A stretch of DNA of 64,000 nucleotides from Picochlorum sp. 'celeri'. Its lineage: Eukaryota; Chlorophyta; Trebouxiophyceae. Below the pieces are notes generated by a model, which had not been told where the DNA came from, ran no database searches, and worked only from the letters and a program-made list of their open reading frames with translations. Shown piece by piece: positions 22,585-32,806 of the stretch (within the stretch, counting starts at the first letter, position 1; the number at the start of each line of letters is the position of its first letter). The translations under genes were made by a program, and so were the position numbers. The DNA is taken from contig JAACMV010000003.1 in assembly GCA_010909725.1 (NCBI GenBank), positions 1 through 64,000 of the forward strand, in the 5' to 3' direction.

Positions 22585-23136
22585 ATGAAGGCTCTGGTCG
22601 ACTGGTTTGTGTACGATTTCGACCGTGAGGAGCTCGAAGACCGATGTAGAAAATACGGGGGCCTTGTTGCTGGGGCGTTTTTTGGTGCGGGTGCGTGATT
22701 CCAAAGACGTTTCGCATGCAGTGTGGCTGTTTCTAGTTTCTCCAGACGCATTCTGTCCAACGATACTGCAGGGTGGTGGAGTTGGGCGGACGCCTTGGTG
22801 ACGCAGCGAGGTGTTGAGGGAGAGTCCAGTGCCCCTTTCAAGTACGCTTGGCCGGGAATAATAGCAACCATCGCCATGGTGTTGATCAACATGCTGTCCA
22901 AGGACAGTTTACAGGACATTGCGGACAGTGGAGACGAAGAGACCAACACCAGGGCCAGACTGTGGCTCCTGTGCAGTTTTCTGCTGTGCTTTGGCAGCAT
23001 TGCTGCGAGCATTGCTGTCCTCATTTCTTGTACGGAGCAGGGTCAGTACGTGGCGGTTGGAGTCGGATCCGTCCTGCAGTGCGGTTTTATTTTGGCGTCT
23101 GCACTGATCTTGTGGGTTTTCAGAACCAGGTCTTGA
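22585..23136 (+). CDS. TMEM50: TMEM50-family four-helix membrane protein
   Basis: Two exons (22,585-22,684; 22,772-23,136) joined over an 87-nt GTGCGG...CTGCAG intron give 154 residues, the usual length of TMEM50A/B. The joint creates AGAFFGWWSWADAL, the family's conserved FxxGWWxWxDA block at the first membrane helix. Further helices are AWPGIIATIAMVLINML, WLLCSFLLCFGSIAASIAVLI and VGSVLQCGFILASALILWVF. The family localises to ER and Golgi membranes and is of uncertain biochemical function. The C-terminus is short and basic. It converges on PRP38 with 15 bp between stop codons. Without splicing the frame begins in the middle of the intron, so the first exon is essential. Confidence 0.9.
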
Positions 23137-23151
23137 AAAATCAATATCAAA

Positions 23152-24227
23152 TCAATATTTATAAACTGCCGAGTAGCTCATCGTCTTGCTTTTTTTAAAT
23201 ACTGGCTTTTCCTTAAATACATCCCTCACATGTCTCTTTGGAGGTGATGTGTCCCTGCTCCGCCGCTCATAGTCACGATGATCGCGAGGCCTGGGCTCGT
23301 CCCTCCTGAGCCTCTGCCCGCTGGCGTCAGCGGCAGGTCTCTTCCGACGGGATCCATGGTCATCTGGCGCTAACCCACGCCCGTGCTCCCTCACTCCTGC
23401 TCTATTGGGCGCCCGTTGTCCCAACGCAACAGACAAAGACTCCTTGACGGATGCAGGCCTGCGTGGCCCGCCGTCGAGGTCGCCTTCCCTCCTGCTGGGC
23501 CCTCCCTGGCCAGCGTTGCCCACGGGTCTCGTGGGAAGACCCATCGCAGTCAGTTCTCTGCGAATATCATCAGCTGCTAGTTTGGGAATGCGAGGGAAAA
23601 TCGTCTCAAAGTAATACTGGTCCAGCAAGATATCCCTCACGAATGCCCCCATCGTGACCGTCTTGCCGAGACCTGGCGGGCTTGGCACGAATTCCTCCTC
23701 ATCACGCACATACTTTTTGCACCATTTCCACAACTCTCTTGGATTGCAACAGTATCTGAGATACAGGAAGCCAATCTGCAGGGTGCACACCGACTGTGAG
23801 GGCTACCTACGAAGTGACGAACTGACGCACACAGTCACAAGCACGGGGGAGACACGTACCGCCCGAATATACGGAGAATCTCGATGTTCTATCATTATTC
23901 TGATATCAGCGGACGTGGGTCGAACCTCTCCCAAACGATACAATAGACAAAACGCCGTGGAAGGCCCTCTGGCGTTTCCAGACATCCAGGGCTCCACATG
24001 ATCAACCCTGCGCCACAGACTCGTTCGTCAAAACACCGGAATCGATTCAGTATGAGACAGTGAAAGTAAAGGAAAGGTACCACGCACTTTTCAAATATCT
24101 CGTCGATAACTTCAATCGGCTTCTCGAGGATTTGGCAGCTCTTCGTGTAGTACAGAGAACCAGTCCTGATATTGCGGACAATCACAGAGTCGATATTGAA
24201 CGTCGAAGTATTGCCATACTGTTCCAT
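23152..24227 (-). CDS. PRP38: PRP38-like pre-mRNA splicing factor (PRP38B/SRL1 type)
   Basis: Three exons (24,227-24,088; 24,007-23,860; 23,775-23,152) with 80- and 84-nt introns give 303 residues. The joined sequence carries the PRP38 core: EVIDEIFEKVDHVEPW across intron 1, GPSTAFCLLYRL, RDSPYIRAIGFLYLRY across intron 2, then DEEEFVPSP, MGAFVRDILL and YYFETIFPRIP. The closest known arrangement is the plant/animal PRP38B group, which ends in an Arg/Ser/Asp-rich tail; here residues ~200-290 are rich in R, D, P and S. PRP38 is a tri-snRNP factor needed for B-complex activation. The start chosen (MEQYGN) matches the family's N-terminus; an open upstream extension to 24,401 is probably 5' UTR. 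Confidence 0.92.
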
Positions 24228-24496
24228 TTTAAAATAATTCCGTGGGGTTCCGGAATGGCCTCCTCTCAAATGCGGATTCATGCAGTGGCTCTCGTCCCCG
24301 TCGAGGGGCCTTGGGTTCCCCGGCCGGAGAGACTGTGGCCGGTCGAGCGGCGCTCGCTGGGGTCCGATGTGACCCTTCTCGAGACCCCGAGGACACCGCA
24401 TACGTTTGCCAAGGGACAGAGCCGGGTCAGGCTCATCATTTCAAATTTAAGTGAGTGAGCAAGGGCATGTCCAAATGCCGAGCCTGACCTGCTGGC

Positions 24497-25786
24497 ATGG
24501 GGTCGACACACCACACGAACAACGGGGCGTGGGCGTCAAAGCCAGTGTACCCCACAGCAAAGGAGAGCGTTCCAGGGTGGGTTGCCTTGCAGAAGAACCA
24601 CAGCCATTTGACTCAGTATGAAAAACTAGAAATTGTGAACTACGACGAGGTGTACTTTGTGGGGAAGAGCATTTCCAAAACCCGTGAACTGCACGACAGG
24701 TCCATTTCTCCAACTGGATTGAAGAGCAAGTTCACAGATGCCAAAGGTCATTATTCGATTCTGCCGGGAGACCACGTTGGGTACCGGTACGAAATGCTTC
24801 GATTTCTGGGAAATGGCTCGTTTGGATGCGTCTACAAGGCCAAAGACTGGAAAACAGGAGAACATTGTGCTATGAAGATTTGCTTGCGTAAGAATCCAGT
24901 CAATCACGAAGCTCGGCACGAAGCACACATGCTGAAACATTTGCAAAATAGCGGGAAATTTCCGACAGGTATTGCTAGGATGTACGGCTCGTTCGAGTTC
25001 AGAGGGCACCTGGTCATCATTAGCGAATTGCTTGGGATGGACCTCTACGAGCACATGCGAGTGCTGCGTTTCAGGGGATGCAGGACCCATTTTGTCAAAT
25101 CTGTGGGTTTGCAGTTGTTCGAATCCATCTCTTACTTGCACAAAAACAATGTGGTGCACTGCGATATCAAACCGGAGAATATATTGCTGACTGGGCTGGG
25201 CAGTAGCTGTGTCAAGTTGGTGGACTTTGGGAGTTCTTGTTTTGTGGGGGAGCCCGTCTATGGATACGTCCAGTCTCGGTACTACAGGGCTCCAGAAGTC
25301 ATTCTAGGAATTTCGTACGGACCGGAGATCGACGTGTGGAGTTTGGCCACCGTTCTCTTCGAGATTGCCACGGGCAGACCGCTGTTTGCCGGGCAGAACA
25401 ATGGGCAGCAATTAGCAGTCATTGCCTCCCTGCTTGGGCCTGTGCCAGACACTCTTCTCAGACAGTCCATAAGGCGCGATGCATACTTTTTGCCCGAGTC
25501 AAAGGAGTTTTTGAGCCACTGCATTCCCAGTGGGGCAGGCATGTACAAGCTGCACAGACAAGGGACCCAGCTTCGGGATCTGTTGGGGCCTGGGTCTTCG
25601 GACGAATTGGCCAATTTGCTGAGTCGATGTCTCAAGTGGGATCCAAAGGATAGAATCACACCAGAAGAGGCACTATCGCACCCTTGGTTTGGGGCGGGCT
25701 TCAAGTACTGTATCAATGCTGGGCAACCACCACTACAGTCCCACAGCGTCGACCTGGGGGATTGCGCATCATGCGATCACGGCTGA
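24497..25786 (+). CDS. DYRK-family dual-specificity protein kinase
   Basis: A 429-residue kinase. Upstream of the catalytic domain, LTQYEKLEIVNYDEVYFVG resembles the NAPA/DYRK-homology region of class II DYRKs. The kinase domain has the Gly loop LGNGSFGCV, ATP-binding Lys127 (CAMKICLRK), the catalytic loop HCDIKPENILL (~221-231), DFG at ~243 and the activation-loop YGYVQSRYYRAPE with the YxY pair typical of DYRKs, which self-phosphorylate on the second Tyr. C-lobe landmarks SLATVLFEIATGRPLF and LKWDPKDRITPEEALSHPWF are present. Probably cytosolic/nuclear signalling for growth or cell cycle. An upstream exon cannot be excluded, since a GTGAGT occurs at ~24,453. Transcribed divergently from PRP38. 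Confidence 0.92.
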   Translation: MGSTHHTNNGAWASKPVYPTAKESVPGWVALQKNHSHLTQYEKLEIVNYDEVYFVGKSISKTRELHDRSISPTGLKSKFTDAKGHYSILPGDHVGYRYEMLRFLGNGSFGCVYKAKDWKTGEHCAMKICLRKNPVNHEARHEAHMLKHLQNSGKFPTGIARMYGSFEFRGHLVIISELLGMDLYEHMRVLRFRGCRTHFVKSVGLQLFESISYLHKNNVVHCDIKPENILLTGLGSSCVKLVDFGSSCFVGEPVYGYVQSRYYRAPEVILGISYGPEIDVWSLATVLFEIATGRPLFAGQNNGQQLAVIASLLGPVPDTLLRQSIRRDAYFLPESKEFLSHCIPSGAGMYKLHRQGTQLRDLLGPGSSDELANLLSRCLKWDPKDRITPEEALSHPWFGAGFKYCINAGQPPLQSHSVDLGDCASCDHG

Positions 25787-26463
25787 ATCAATGGGTTGTT
25801 ATCCTTTTTTCGACACTGTGGAGATCCATCATGGGATGTATACATCACGGGTGTGGTCCGGGGCACTCAGAGCCTGGGTGTGGTGAATCATCCATGGGCC
25901 CATGGTGAATCATCCCCCCAAGGATCCATCCAGCCGGACGAGCGGGCATGCACCTGCACGGAGAAACATAAAGGACATCGTCATACACCCTGTAAACAGT
26001 AATATTTTGCAATAGCAGCATATACGCGTTCTTCTGGAGGACGTGCTCGATAGACGAGGAAAGGTGCGACTTGGTCACCGTGGCCCCCGAGCCCGGCGTT
26101 CTTCCATTCTGGCGCCATCTACAGGGTGTAACCGGTGCAATTATGGTTTTAAATATTGTTATAATGCCATTTACTGCACCTTTTTGTCCTTTATTCGAGT
26201 GACTGTGCATGGTGGCCGGTGCTCCTCGAATGGTTAACCCGTCAGCAGGTTCCTACGTGTGTCTGTGGACACCGAGGAGGGCGACAGTACCCAAGATAGT
26301 ATGTGTATTGATGTGTATCTATTTTACTGCAGCTTATATATACGAGGGAAAAAGGAGTTTGCCCTTGTACGCCTTCTGAAGCGAGGGATTGGATTGGAGC
26401 TGCACAGAAAGAGAGTCTTGCTGCTCTCTGTGGACGACGTGTTCAGGGTCTTTGTGCACATAG
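25787..26463. other. Intergenic region with a perfect palindrome, no gene supported
   Basis: The 677 bp contain several short frames without family motifs. A perfect 14-bp palindrome CCATGGGCCCATGG at 25,892-25,905 is flanked on both sides by the direct repeat GGTGAATCATCC. Presumably includes the 3' UTR of the kinase and the promoter of the next gene. Confidence 0.35.
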
Positions 26464-27855
26464 ATGCTCGTTGACCTCAAAATGGGGAATTTAAGCGGAT
26501 CCAAAAGAAGTGCATCGACGGCCACCGCCGGTAATCCGGCCAACATATCGCTTGAGCGCGTGAGGCCCTTGTGGCTGTGCGCAGACTCCCCCAAGAGCGA
26601 CAAATTCTTGGTTCTGGAGGACACGGATACGGGTGACGTCCTGATGCCTTTGATATACATGAAATCTATTTTGGTAGCGAATTACTCCAGAAAACTCGCG
26701 TCGCTGAAGCACCGGGAGGTCAGGGTGCCCCAAAGCAACGCTCTTGCCAACAAACAGGGGCTCTTGTTTTGGCACTGGGCATTTGAGAGCCCCCATTCCA
26801 TCAAGGTATTGATCCGTAGAGAGCTGGGGGAGGGGACTCCTCAGGGCCATCTGCGATTGGTACTCTTGCCCATTGTGTACAACGCCATGTCGTGCAAAGA
26901 AGAGTTGCGTGCCCACCCGCTCTTTCCGCCGCTGTACAGGGCCATGAGGCACTCTAGTTATTGGCCTCTGCTGTTAGACCCCGGTAAAGATATTTTGCGG
27001 AAGCTAGATGCTACGATTCTCCATGGCGATGGTTCAAACAAGGTGTTTGATGGCCCAAAGTTGGTCGAGAGCACAGCCATGAAGTACATGTTCATGTTCC
27101 GCTCCTTGGAGGAAATGGAAATTAGCAAACGGCTTCGGACAACAACGAATCTTACAGAATCTCAGGTAACGAATTCGGCAAGCATTCAGCAGGAAGGAGG
27201 TCTTGAGTCTGCAGATGCACAGGAGGATGAGAGAGAAAAGGGGAGGCCGGGCAGCAGCTTGGTGAGCCAGTTGCTGTCCCAGCAGGCCGATACCGAGGTG
27301 AAAGTCAACACGCCCAAGGAGCGAGCGTATAGTGTTACCTTGAGTACAGATCAGTTGAGAGATATTGTGGAAAGTAGACATCGACAGTTGATGAAAGAGG
27401 TGACCTCCTTGAAGGGAAGTGTGTTGGTGATGATGCAATGCCTTGTCAGCATTCTATCAGACACCGGTGAGAAGCACACCCCTACCAGCCTGCATCACCC
27501 ACTGCATTCTGCGCCAGCTGCACCCAGATATGATCCGAGCATCTATCAGAGGATACCTCCCTGGGAGCCCCCGCTCTACGACCAGCCCAATTTCAGCCAA
27601 CCACGCCATTTTGGATACACTCAGCATCAAAGCCCCGGCGAGGTACGAGACTTGACGTCAACTAATTGAAATAATCAACTTGCTCATGTATTCCCAATGT
27701 ATGTGGTGCAGGCGACCCTTCAACAAATATTGCAAGCACTTGGTGCAAATCAACGTGCCAAAGTGCCACAAAACCCTATTATGCCACAAAAGGTGCAGCA
27801 CCCACAAGATGATGGTGGTCGCAGGGGCGGTTCTCGGAGTAGGAAGAAAAAATGA
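26464..27855 (+). CDS. Hypothetical protein, two exons, unrecognised family
   Basis: Exons 26,464-27,642 and 27,712-27,855 (69-nt intron, GTACGA...GTGCAG) give 440 residues; a second ATG at 26,482 would start MGNLSGSK. I recognise no domain. Residues ~30-225 are a globular-looking region with regular hydrophobic spacing (RPLWLCADSPKSDKFLVLED, VLMPLIYMKSILVANYS, LLFWHWAFESPHSIKVLI, LVLLPIVYNAMSC). The middle is acidic and Glu/Gln-rich, followed by a likely helix (STDQLRDIVESRHRQLMKEV) and a Pro/Tyr-rich stretch. The second exon adds a basic tail ending RRGGSRSRKKK that could target the nucleus or bind nucleic acid. Splicing replaces an early stop with this tail, which supports the joint. It converges on LHCA with 75 bp between stops. 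Confidence 0.7.
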
Positions 27856-27930
27856 TGTATGATTGATTGTTAGAAACGAGTTATATTTCTCTGTACTGTT
27901 ACAATGAATGTTTTTCATGTAATAATGTGT

Positions 27931-28987
27931 CTACTGAAGCTGACCTGGCCACAAGCAAGTGAGAGGAATTTGCAACCCTTGGACGTCCACGCTGGCTGGG
28001 ACGTGGCAAACACCAATGTTGGATCCGATATTATTTCCAAATGGATTTGCGAGGTGATCTTGCAAGTTCTCAATTGGGCCCTTTCCGGTGGCCTGGGCCT
28101 GGAGAGTGAATCCAGCAAAAGCAATCATGGCCAAGCGCCCATTCTTGATCTCTCTCGTCTGCATTGTCTTCATGTCTCCCTTTCCAAATCCAAGGGGATC
28201 AAACACGCCTCCTGGATATCCTGGTTCTGGGTTTGGAACGGAGTTATTCTTGAAAATAGGATCTGTGTTCACCGATCCATGCTTGCGGATGTCTTGCCAG
28301 CGGCGAACCTCAACCCAATGCATGAGGAGGAATTCCCAGGCCAACAGTCCTCCGAGGTTCATCTTACCCCCCACTTCGATGGCTGGGAGGTTTTCTGGGA
28401 GACCAGAAGTGTACCACCACTGCTCTGGGTGCACAATCTCCTGGGCCAAGATTCCTGCAACTCCCAGCATGGCCCATCTTGCGTGGACCAGCTCGGCAGC
28501 CCTATACCAGTTCAAGGCCTTTGGGTCAGCTCCAAGACCGATTGGATCGAAACCGCGATCGCCTGCGAGGGACCCATCAAGATAGGTGGGTGGCTCCACC
28601 CCAGGGGCCCAAAGAGGACGGTCAGCTGCAGCGGCGACAACGCGACCGCGAGCTGGGCGTCCAGCTGGACGAGAAATCTGCATGTATGAAATGATTTTCG
28701 TGAGGCCCTGCTGCAACCAGCCACGATCGCCAAACAACAAAAGGCGGGGATTTGCGTGTGGAACCTAAGCTCCACGTGAAGACCAAAAAAGAAGACGAGA
28801 GGTAGCCCGATCCCCTCAAGATCCACCAAGTGGGCTAACAAATCAATCGAGCGACGATTTCGACCACTATGAAGGCAGGATGTCCCCTGCTCTCCTTGGA
28901 TACGATGTCCACCGTATCCAGAGGGACACCAGAGACAAGACAGCAACGTACCACTGGATTGAAAGTGCGGGAGACTGTGGCCTGCAT
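27931..28987 (-). CDS. LHCA: Light-harvesting chlorophyll a/b-binding protein of photosystem I (LHCA type)
   Basis: Two exons (28,987-28,952; 28,677-27,931) over a 274-nt intron give 260 residues. The first exon (MQATVSRTFNPV) plus ISRPAGRPARGRVVAA make a typical plastid transit peptide. The mature part begins DRPLWAPG, then the green LHCI motif LDGSLAGDRGFDPIGLG. Helix B (RAAELVHARWAMLGVAG) and helix C/A (REIKNGRLAMIAFAGF) carry the paired Glu/Arg and His/Asn chlorophyll ligands, with LLAWEFLLMHWVEVRRW as the middle helix. The ligand in the first helix is His, not the Asn of red-shifted LHCA3/4. Acts in the thylakoid as PSI antenna. Shows that the organism is photosynthetic and of the green lineage. 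The intron is the longest here. Confidence 0.95.
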
Positions 28988-29387
28988 CTTGTTTTGACGG
29001 TTTTCTTTGAATTCTATAATATCGCTCCTGCCAGCAGACGTATGGGATCAGTGGGGGTGATCTCCATGATGGCCTTTGGCGAACACAATCTGCTTCTCAT
29101 CCTGATGGGCGTTTTGGCACATCGGTCGGAGGATCGAGTGGATAGGAGGCACGCACACAACTGCCTTCTATCGCATGCAGTGCTCAACATTTGCGCAGCT
29201 CATCGTTTCTCGGCCTGAATGCGAATATTTGGTCTGCCTGTCCGCGAAATACTCTCCGGTGGATTGGAGTGAACACCAGCACTCTGCAAGGGATGCAGCG
29301 TTCCGTTGACAGACAACCCACACTAAATAAATTTTTGAGCGCTGTTGGTTGGAGATAATAACAGCCCTTTGAATAATGTCCTAGGCA
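28988..29387. promoter_or_regulatory. Divergent intergenic region (LHCA / acyl-CoA synthetase)
   Basis: 400 bp between divergent start codons. A plus-strand frame running from inside the LHCA intron (28,880) to 29,218 shows no family match and is best read as non-coding. AT-rich TATAAT-like text occurs near 29,019. It should contain the light-responsive LHCA promoter; I cannot assign motifs. Confidence 0.35.
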
Positions 29388-30914
29388 ATGGAGGCGTTTC
29401 GATCCTGTTTGAGGCATTCGAGAAAGCTCGCGCTTGTGAGCCAAGCACAGGAGTGTCAGTACATGGACATTGTCTCACAAGCTCTGCGGGTGAGGTATGG
29501 TTTGATCGAGGAGACATCAACTCTCAGCAGAGATTGCTTTCACCCCGATTCGAAACACCTGGGGGGATGTGCTGAGCAGCCGAGGGTTGCCATTATGGCA
29601 TCTCGAGGCACAAACTTTGTGTCAGGCATGTTTGCATCCTGGATGATCAAAGGGATTGCAGTGCCCCTATGTCCCTCTCATCCGGATCACGAGATCGAAT
29701 ATCTACTGCGGGATTCAGATCCTTCCGTCATACTATGTGACGATGCACACGCGGAGCGCATGAAGCACGTAGGGGGTACCCTGTCCATACCTGTTCACCC
29801 AGTCCTCAGTGGCCGTGCTGATTCCCTGTCGGCCGATACTCTATTAGAGCAGTCTATTCAGGGAATACAAGAGGTAGACGAACAGGACGGTGCGCTGATG
29901 CTGTACACGTCTGGAACTACAGGGCGCCCTAAAGGCGTGGTGCATACCCATGGAAGTCTTTCTGCTCAGATGCATTCCATTGCCAAGGCTTGGGAAATGC
30001 GTCCTTCAGATAGGGTCCTGCACTGTTTACCCTTACATCATGTACATGGGGTGGTAAATGCGCTTCTGACGCCGCTGTTTGTCGGTGGGACAGTGGAGGT
30101 GTTGCCAAAATTTTCTGTGACTGATGTCCTTCAGACCCTTGAGAGGGGTGGTGTCAGCATATTCATGGGGGTGCCCACGATGTACTCGTTCCTTGCAAAG
30201 GGGATGGACGAATCGTACAATGTGAAGAACTTGCAACGTCTGCGGGCGTGGATTTGCGGCTCTGCCGCGTGTCCCCTGCCCCTGCTGCAGACATGGAAGC
30301 ACATGGTTGGGTCATACCCTTTGGAGAGGTATGGCATGACTGAAACAGGCATGATTCTGGGGAATCCTTTACAGGAAGATCTAAGGAAACCAGGAACGGT
30401 CGGCCTGCCTTTTCCGGGCATGGAAGTAGATCTTAGGAATGATGGACAGCTCTTCTGCCGGGGAAGACAGCTCTTCCGTGGATACTGGGGACTCCCAGAG
30501 GTGACCTTGACGAGTTTCGATCATGATGGTTGGTTCTGCACTGGTGATACGGCTGAAGAGGATGGCGATGGCTACATATCTTTGCTTGGACGCACATCCT
30601 CCGATATCATTAAGAGTGGAGGGTACAAGGTTTCTGCCCTGCACGTTGAATCTGCCTTGCTCGAGCACCCGTCAGTGGATGAGGCCTGCGTATTTGGTGT
30701 TCAAGATGCTGATTACGGTGAAAAAATCGTTGCGGTACTTTGTGGGCTTCCAGACAGCTTGACTGACAGCGACTTATTGACCTGGTGCGGCGGCAGATTG
30801 GCCCCCTACCAGGTTCCCACAAGGTTTTTGAGGCTGGATCATCTGCCTAGGAACGCGATGGGAAAAGTGAATAAACGAGCTTTGAAAGAGAAATTGATGC
30901 ATGATATATCGTAG
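29388..30914 (+). CDS. Acyl-activating enzyme, malonyl-CoA synthetase-like (ACSF3/AAE13 type)
   Basis: A 508-residue ANL-superfamily adenylating enzyme. It has the P-loop LMLYTSGTTGRPKGVVHTH (~171-189), the PLHHVHGV block, YGMTETGMI, the hinge region GWFCTGDTAEEDGDGYI, the GRTSSDIIKSGGYKV block and the C-terminal catalytic Lys in AMGKVNKRAL. Length and the PLHHVHGVVNAL and RYGMTETGM forms fit the ACSF3/AAE13 malonyl-CoA synthetase group, which ligates malonate to CoA in mitochondria or cytosol. The substrate is inferred, not proven; a medium-chain or other small acid is possible. The N-terminal ~15 residues (RSCLRHSRKLAL) could be a mitochondrial presequence. The stop is 9 bp from the REP stop. 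Confidence 0.85.
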   Translation: MEAFRSCLRHSRKLALVSQAQECQYMDIVSQALRVRYGLIEETSTLSRDCFHPDSKHLGGCAEQPRVAIMASRGTNFVSGMFASWMIKGIAVPLCPSHPDHEIEYLLRDSDPSVILCDDAHAERMKHVGGTLSIPVHPVLSGRADSLSADTLLEQSIQGIQEVDEQDGALMLYTSGTTGRPKGVVHTHGSLSAQMHSIAKAWEMRPSDRVLHCLPLHHVHGVVNALLTPLFVGGTVEVLPKFSVTDVLQTLERGGVSIFMGVPTMYSFLAKGMDESYNVKNLQRLRAWICGSAACPLPLLQTWKHMVGSYPLERYGMTETGMILGNPLQEDLRKPGTVGLPFPGMEVDLRNDGQLFCRGRQLFRGYWGLPEVTLTSFDHDGWFCTGDTAEEDGDGYISLLGRTSSDIIKSGGYKVSALHVESALLEHPSVDEACVFGVQDADYGEKIVAVLCGLPDSLTDSDLLTWCGGRLAPYQVPTRFLRLDHLPRNAMGKVNKRALKEKLMHDIS

Positions 30915-30923
30915 TAAAAATTT

Positions 30924-32486
30924 TTATTCCGCCAAAGCCTCCTCCAGTGCCGACAGCATACTTTCCTCCTCCTGATCAGAGCCTGCCATCTCATCATGGT
31001 TGACCCCATTGGCGATCTCTGCGTCATCGAAAGGAAACTTGTGCTCCGGGCACACGATGCCAAAACTTCTAATTGCTTCATCTCTCGCATGAATGAATGA
31101 AACATCCCCAGGATGATTGTGACACACTGCAAAGTTTGGTAGAGCACTCTGGCCATCAGGAGTGGAGCTCTCCGAGGCAACAAAACATGCAAAAGCCACT
31201 TTTGGGCGCTCGTGACCGGGGGACTGTTCCTCTTTAAAAATCGCACTACAATCGAGATGCCTCTGCAAAACACCTTTGAGTTCTGCGACACAGTCAACCT
31301 CCGAGTTGCCCTTGTGAACCGTCCATACATGGAGGCAAGACCATCCGGACGGGCAGTGGTATGTAGAATCATCCAGCTGCAGCATCCACACTGCCATGCC
31401 CTGAGCAGATCCCCTAGGAATGACTGACAGGCATTGGTGGTGGTCCATGAACACCCTCCCCAACACGAGTGCGTAACACCGGCAAACTGTCTCTCTGTCT
31501 TTCTCCCAACAAACATGGACCGGGGCTGGATGTGGCAAGCACTCTTGGCTTGCGGCTATGGAGGACGCATGGATCACTTGTCCGTTGGCTAATCTAATAT
31601 GGTATGCTCTTTCGTCGTGACGAATCTCCTCGACATGGCATCGCAGGCACTGGGTGGCTCCATGGACAGCTGCTGTCCTGCAAAATGCTTGAGACAACTC
31701 TGCAGTCCCATGGATGGGATACAAAAAGGGGCCGGTTCCAGGGCCGTACTTTCCCCCCGAGCGACCATACAGTTCTACAAGGTTTCGTGCCTCGGAAGTG
31801 CTCAACTTTGAAGCATCGTGCCGTAAAAGCACGCCATGAACAAATCTATCGACCAAATCAACATCGTCACATCCAAACCTGGCAAGCAATTCTCCTGTCA
31901 GGTCCACATCCTCCTCTTCGCCCAAAATTCCCTTTAGCGTCTTCATTAGAACGTGTTTTTGTTTCAGGCTCATTGACGTGTCTTTGAAAATTTCGGCTCG
32001 GGAAGCCGCTATTGGAACAAACGATGCCGAGGAATCCTGCCACATGAGCCTCCCCTCGACTAGCTTAAATTCAGTGTAATTGTGGGCTCCTGTTTTCAGA
32101 AGAAGGGATATCAGAGGACCATCTCCATACAATACTTTTGGCGAAACATCAAACAGAGCCCTGGCCAGGAGACGAGGCTCCAGGACTGAAGCAAATTCAT
32201 CCACAGCATCATATACCTGGCATGCCCCTTTGAAATGCTCAGCGAGCTCACGGCACGGCAGGGTGCTCGATGTCCCGCCATAGTAGCTCACCGCATCAAT
32301 CTGTAAAACTTTTACGCCACAGTAGGCGGCAGACCTGCGCCAGCATCAAGATTGTCACGTGTTGACAACAAGGAGTCGACAAGGCAGATCAGAAACAACG
32401 TACGCGGCAATGAGGGACTCTACCAGACCGGTGCCAACAACGACAACATCGAATTTCTCTGGAGATATCAGGGAATGCTCCCCCAT
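30924..32486 (-). CDS. REP: Rab escort protein (REP, component A of Rab geranylgeranyltransferase)
   Basis: Two exons (32,486-32,404; 32,334-30,924) with a 69-nt intron give 497 residues. The first exon supplies the GDI/REP N-terminus FDVVVVGTGLVESLIAA, continued after splicing as CGVKVLQIDAVSYYGG, the conserved nucleotide-fold start with the YYGG signature. Later conserved regions are FDVSPKVLYGDGPLISLLL, GTGPFLYPIHGTAELSQAFCR and the C-terminal segment VCHNHPGDVSFIHARDEAI. The long C-terminal half and acidic tail (DQEEESMLSALEEAL) favour REP over the shorter Rab GDI. REP presents newly made Rab GTPases for prenylation and delivers them to membranes. Without the first exon the protein would lack the Rab-binding fold. 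Confidence 0.9.
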
Positions 32487-32806
32487 ATGGCCTTGGATCC
32501 GATCCGTTCGACTACCGAAAATTCAAACTGAAGCACGGCGCAACGACCTCGCCATTCTCATCCATCCACAAGAATGTTCACAATTGCCCAAGAGTTTGAA
32601 TGTCATATCGCGTTTGAGGATGCCGGTTGTCGCGTCGTTTTCTCTTCTGAAACCCGGATTTCTCTCAGGTGGCCATGGCCACCCAATCAAGAGGCGCTTT
32701 TGAATCGTCATCACCCTCACAAGAGGAAGGCACGCCTCTCCAAGAACACAGTCCGTTTTCAATTAAAAATAATTAAACAAAAACCAATATCCCCACCTAC
32801 TCCGCG
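32487..32806. promoter_or_regulatory. Divergent intergenic region (REP / DUF393)
   Basis: 320 bp between divergent start codons with only short overlapping frames on both strands. The last 50 bp before the plus-strand ATG are A/T-rich (AATTAAAAATAATTAAAC). No specific element recognised. Confidence 0.35.

Noticed and set aside
24242..24458. Plus-strand frames overlapping the PRP38 5' region
   Set aside because: Antisense to the PRP38 leader; no motifs. A 5' exon of the kinase here cannot be excluded but is unsupported.
26259..26474. 71-codon plus frame before the hypothetical gene
   Set aside because: No motif, stops just inside the next gene's start, no splice form that extends it.
28880..29218. 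Plus-strand 112-codon frame across the LHCA 5' intron and promoter
   Set aside because: No family match; the antisense strand carries the LHCA first exon (MQATVSRTFNPV) and a good GTACGT donor.
30960..32300. Rab GDI instead of REP
   Set aside because: The protein is longer than GDI, has a divergent middle and an acidic C-terminal tail as in REP; a GDI assignment is less likely though not impossible.
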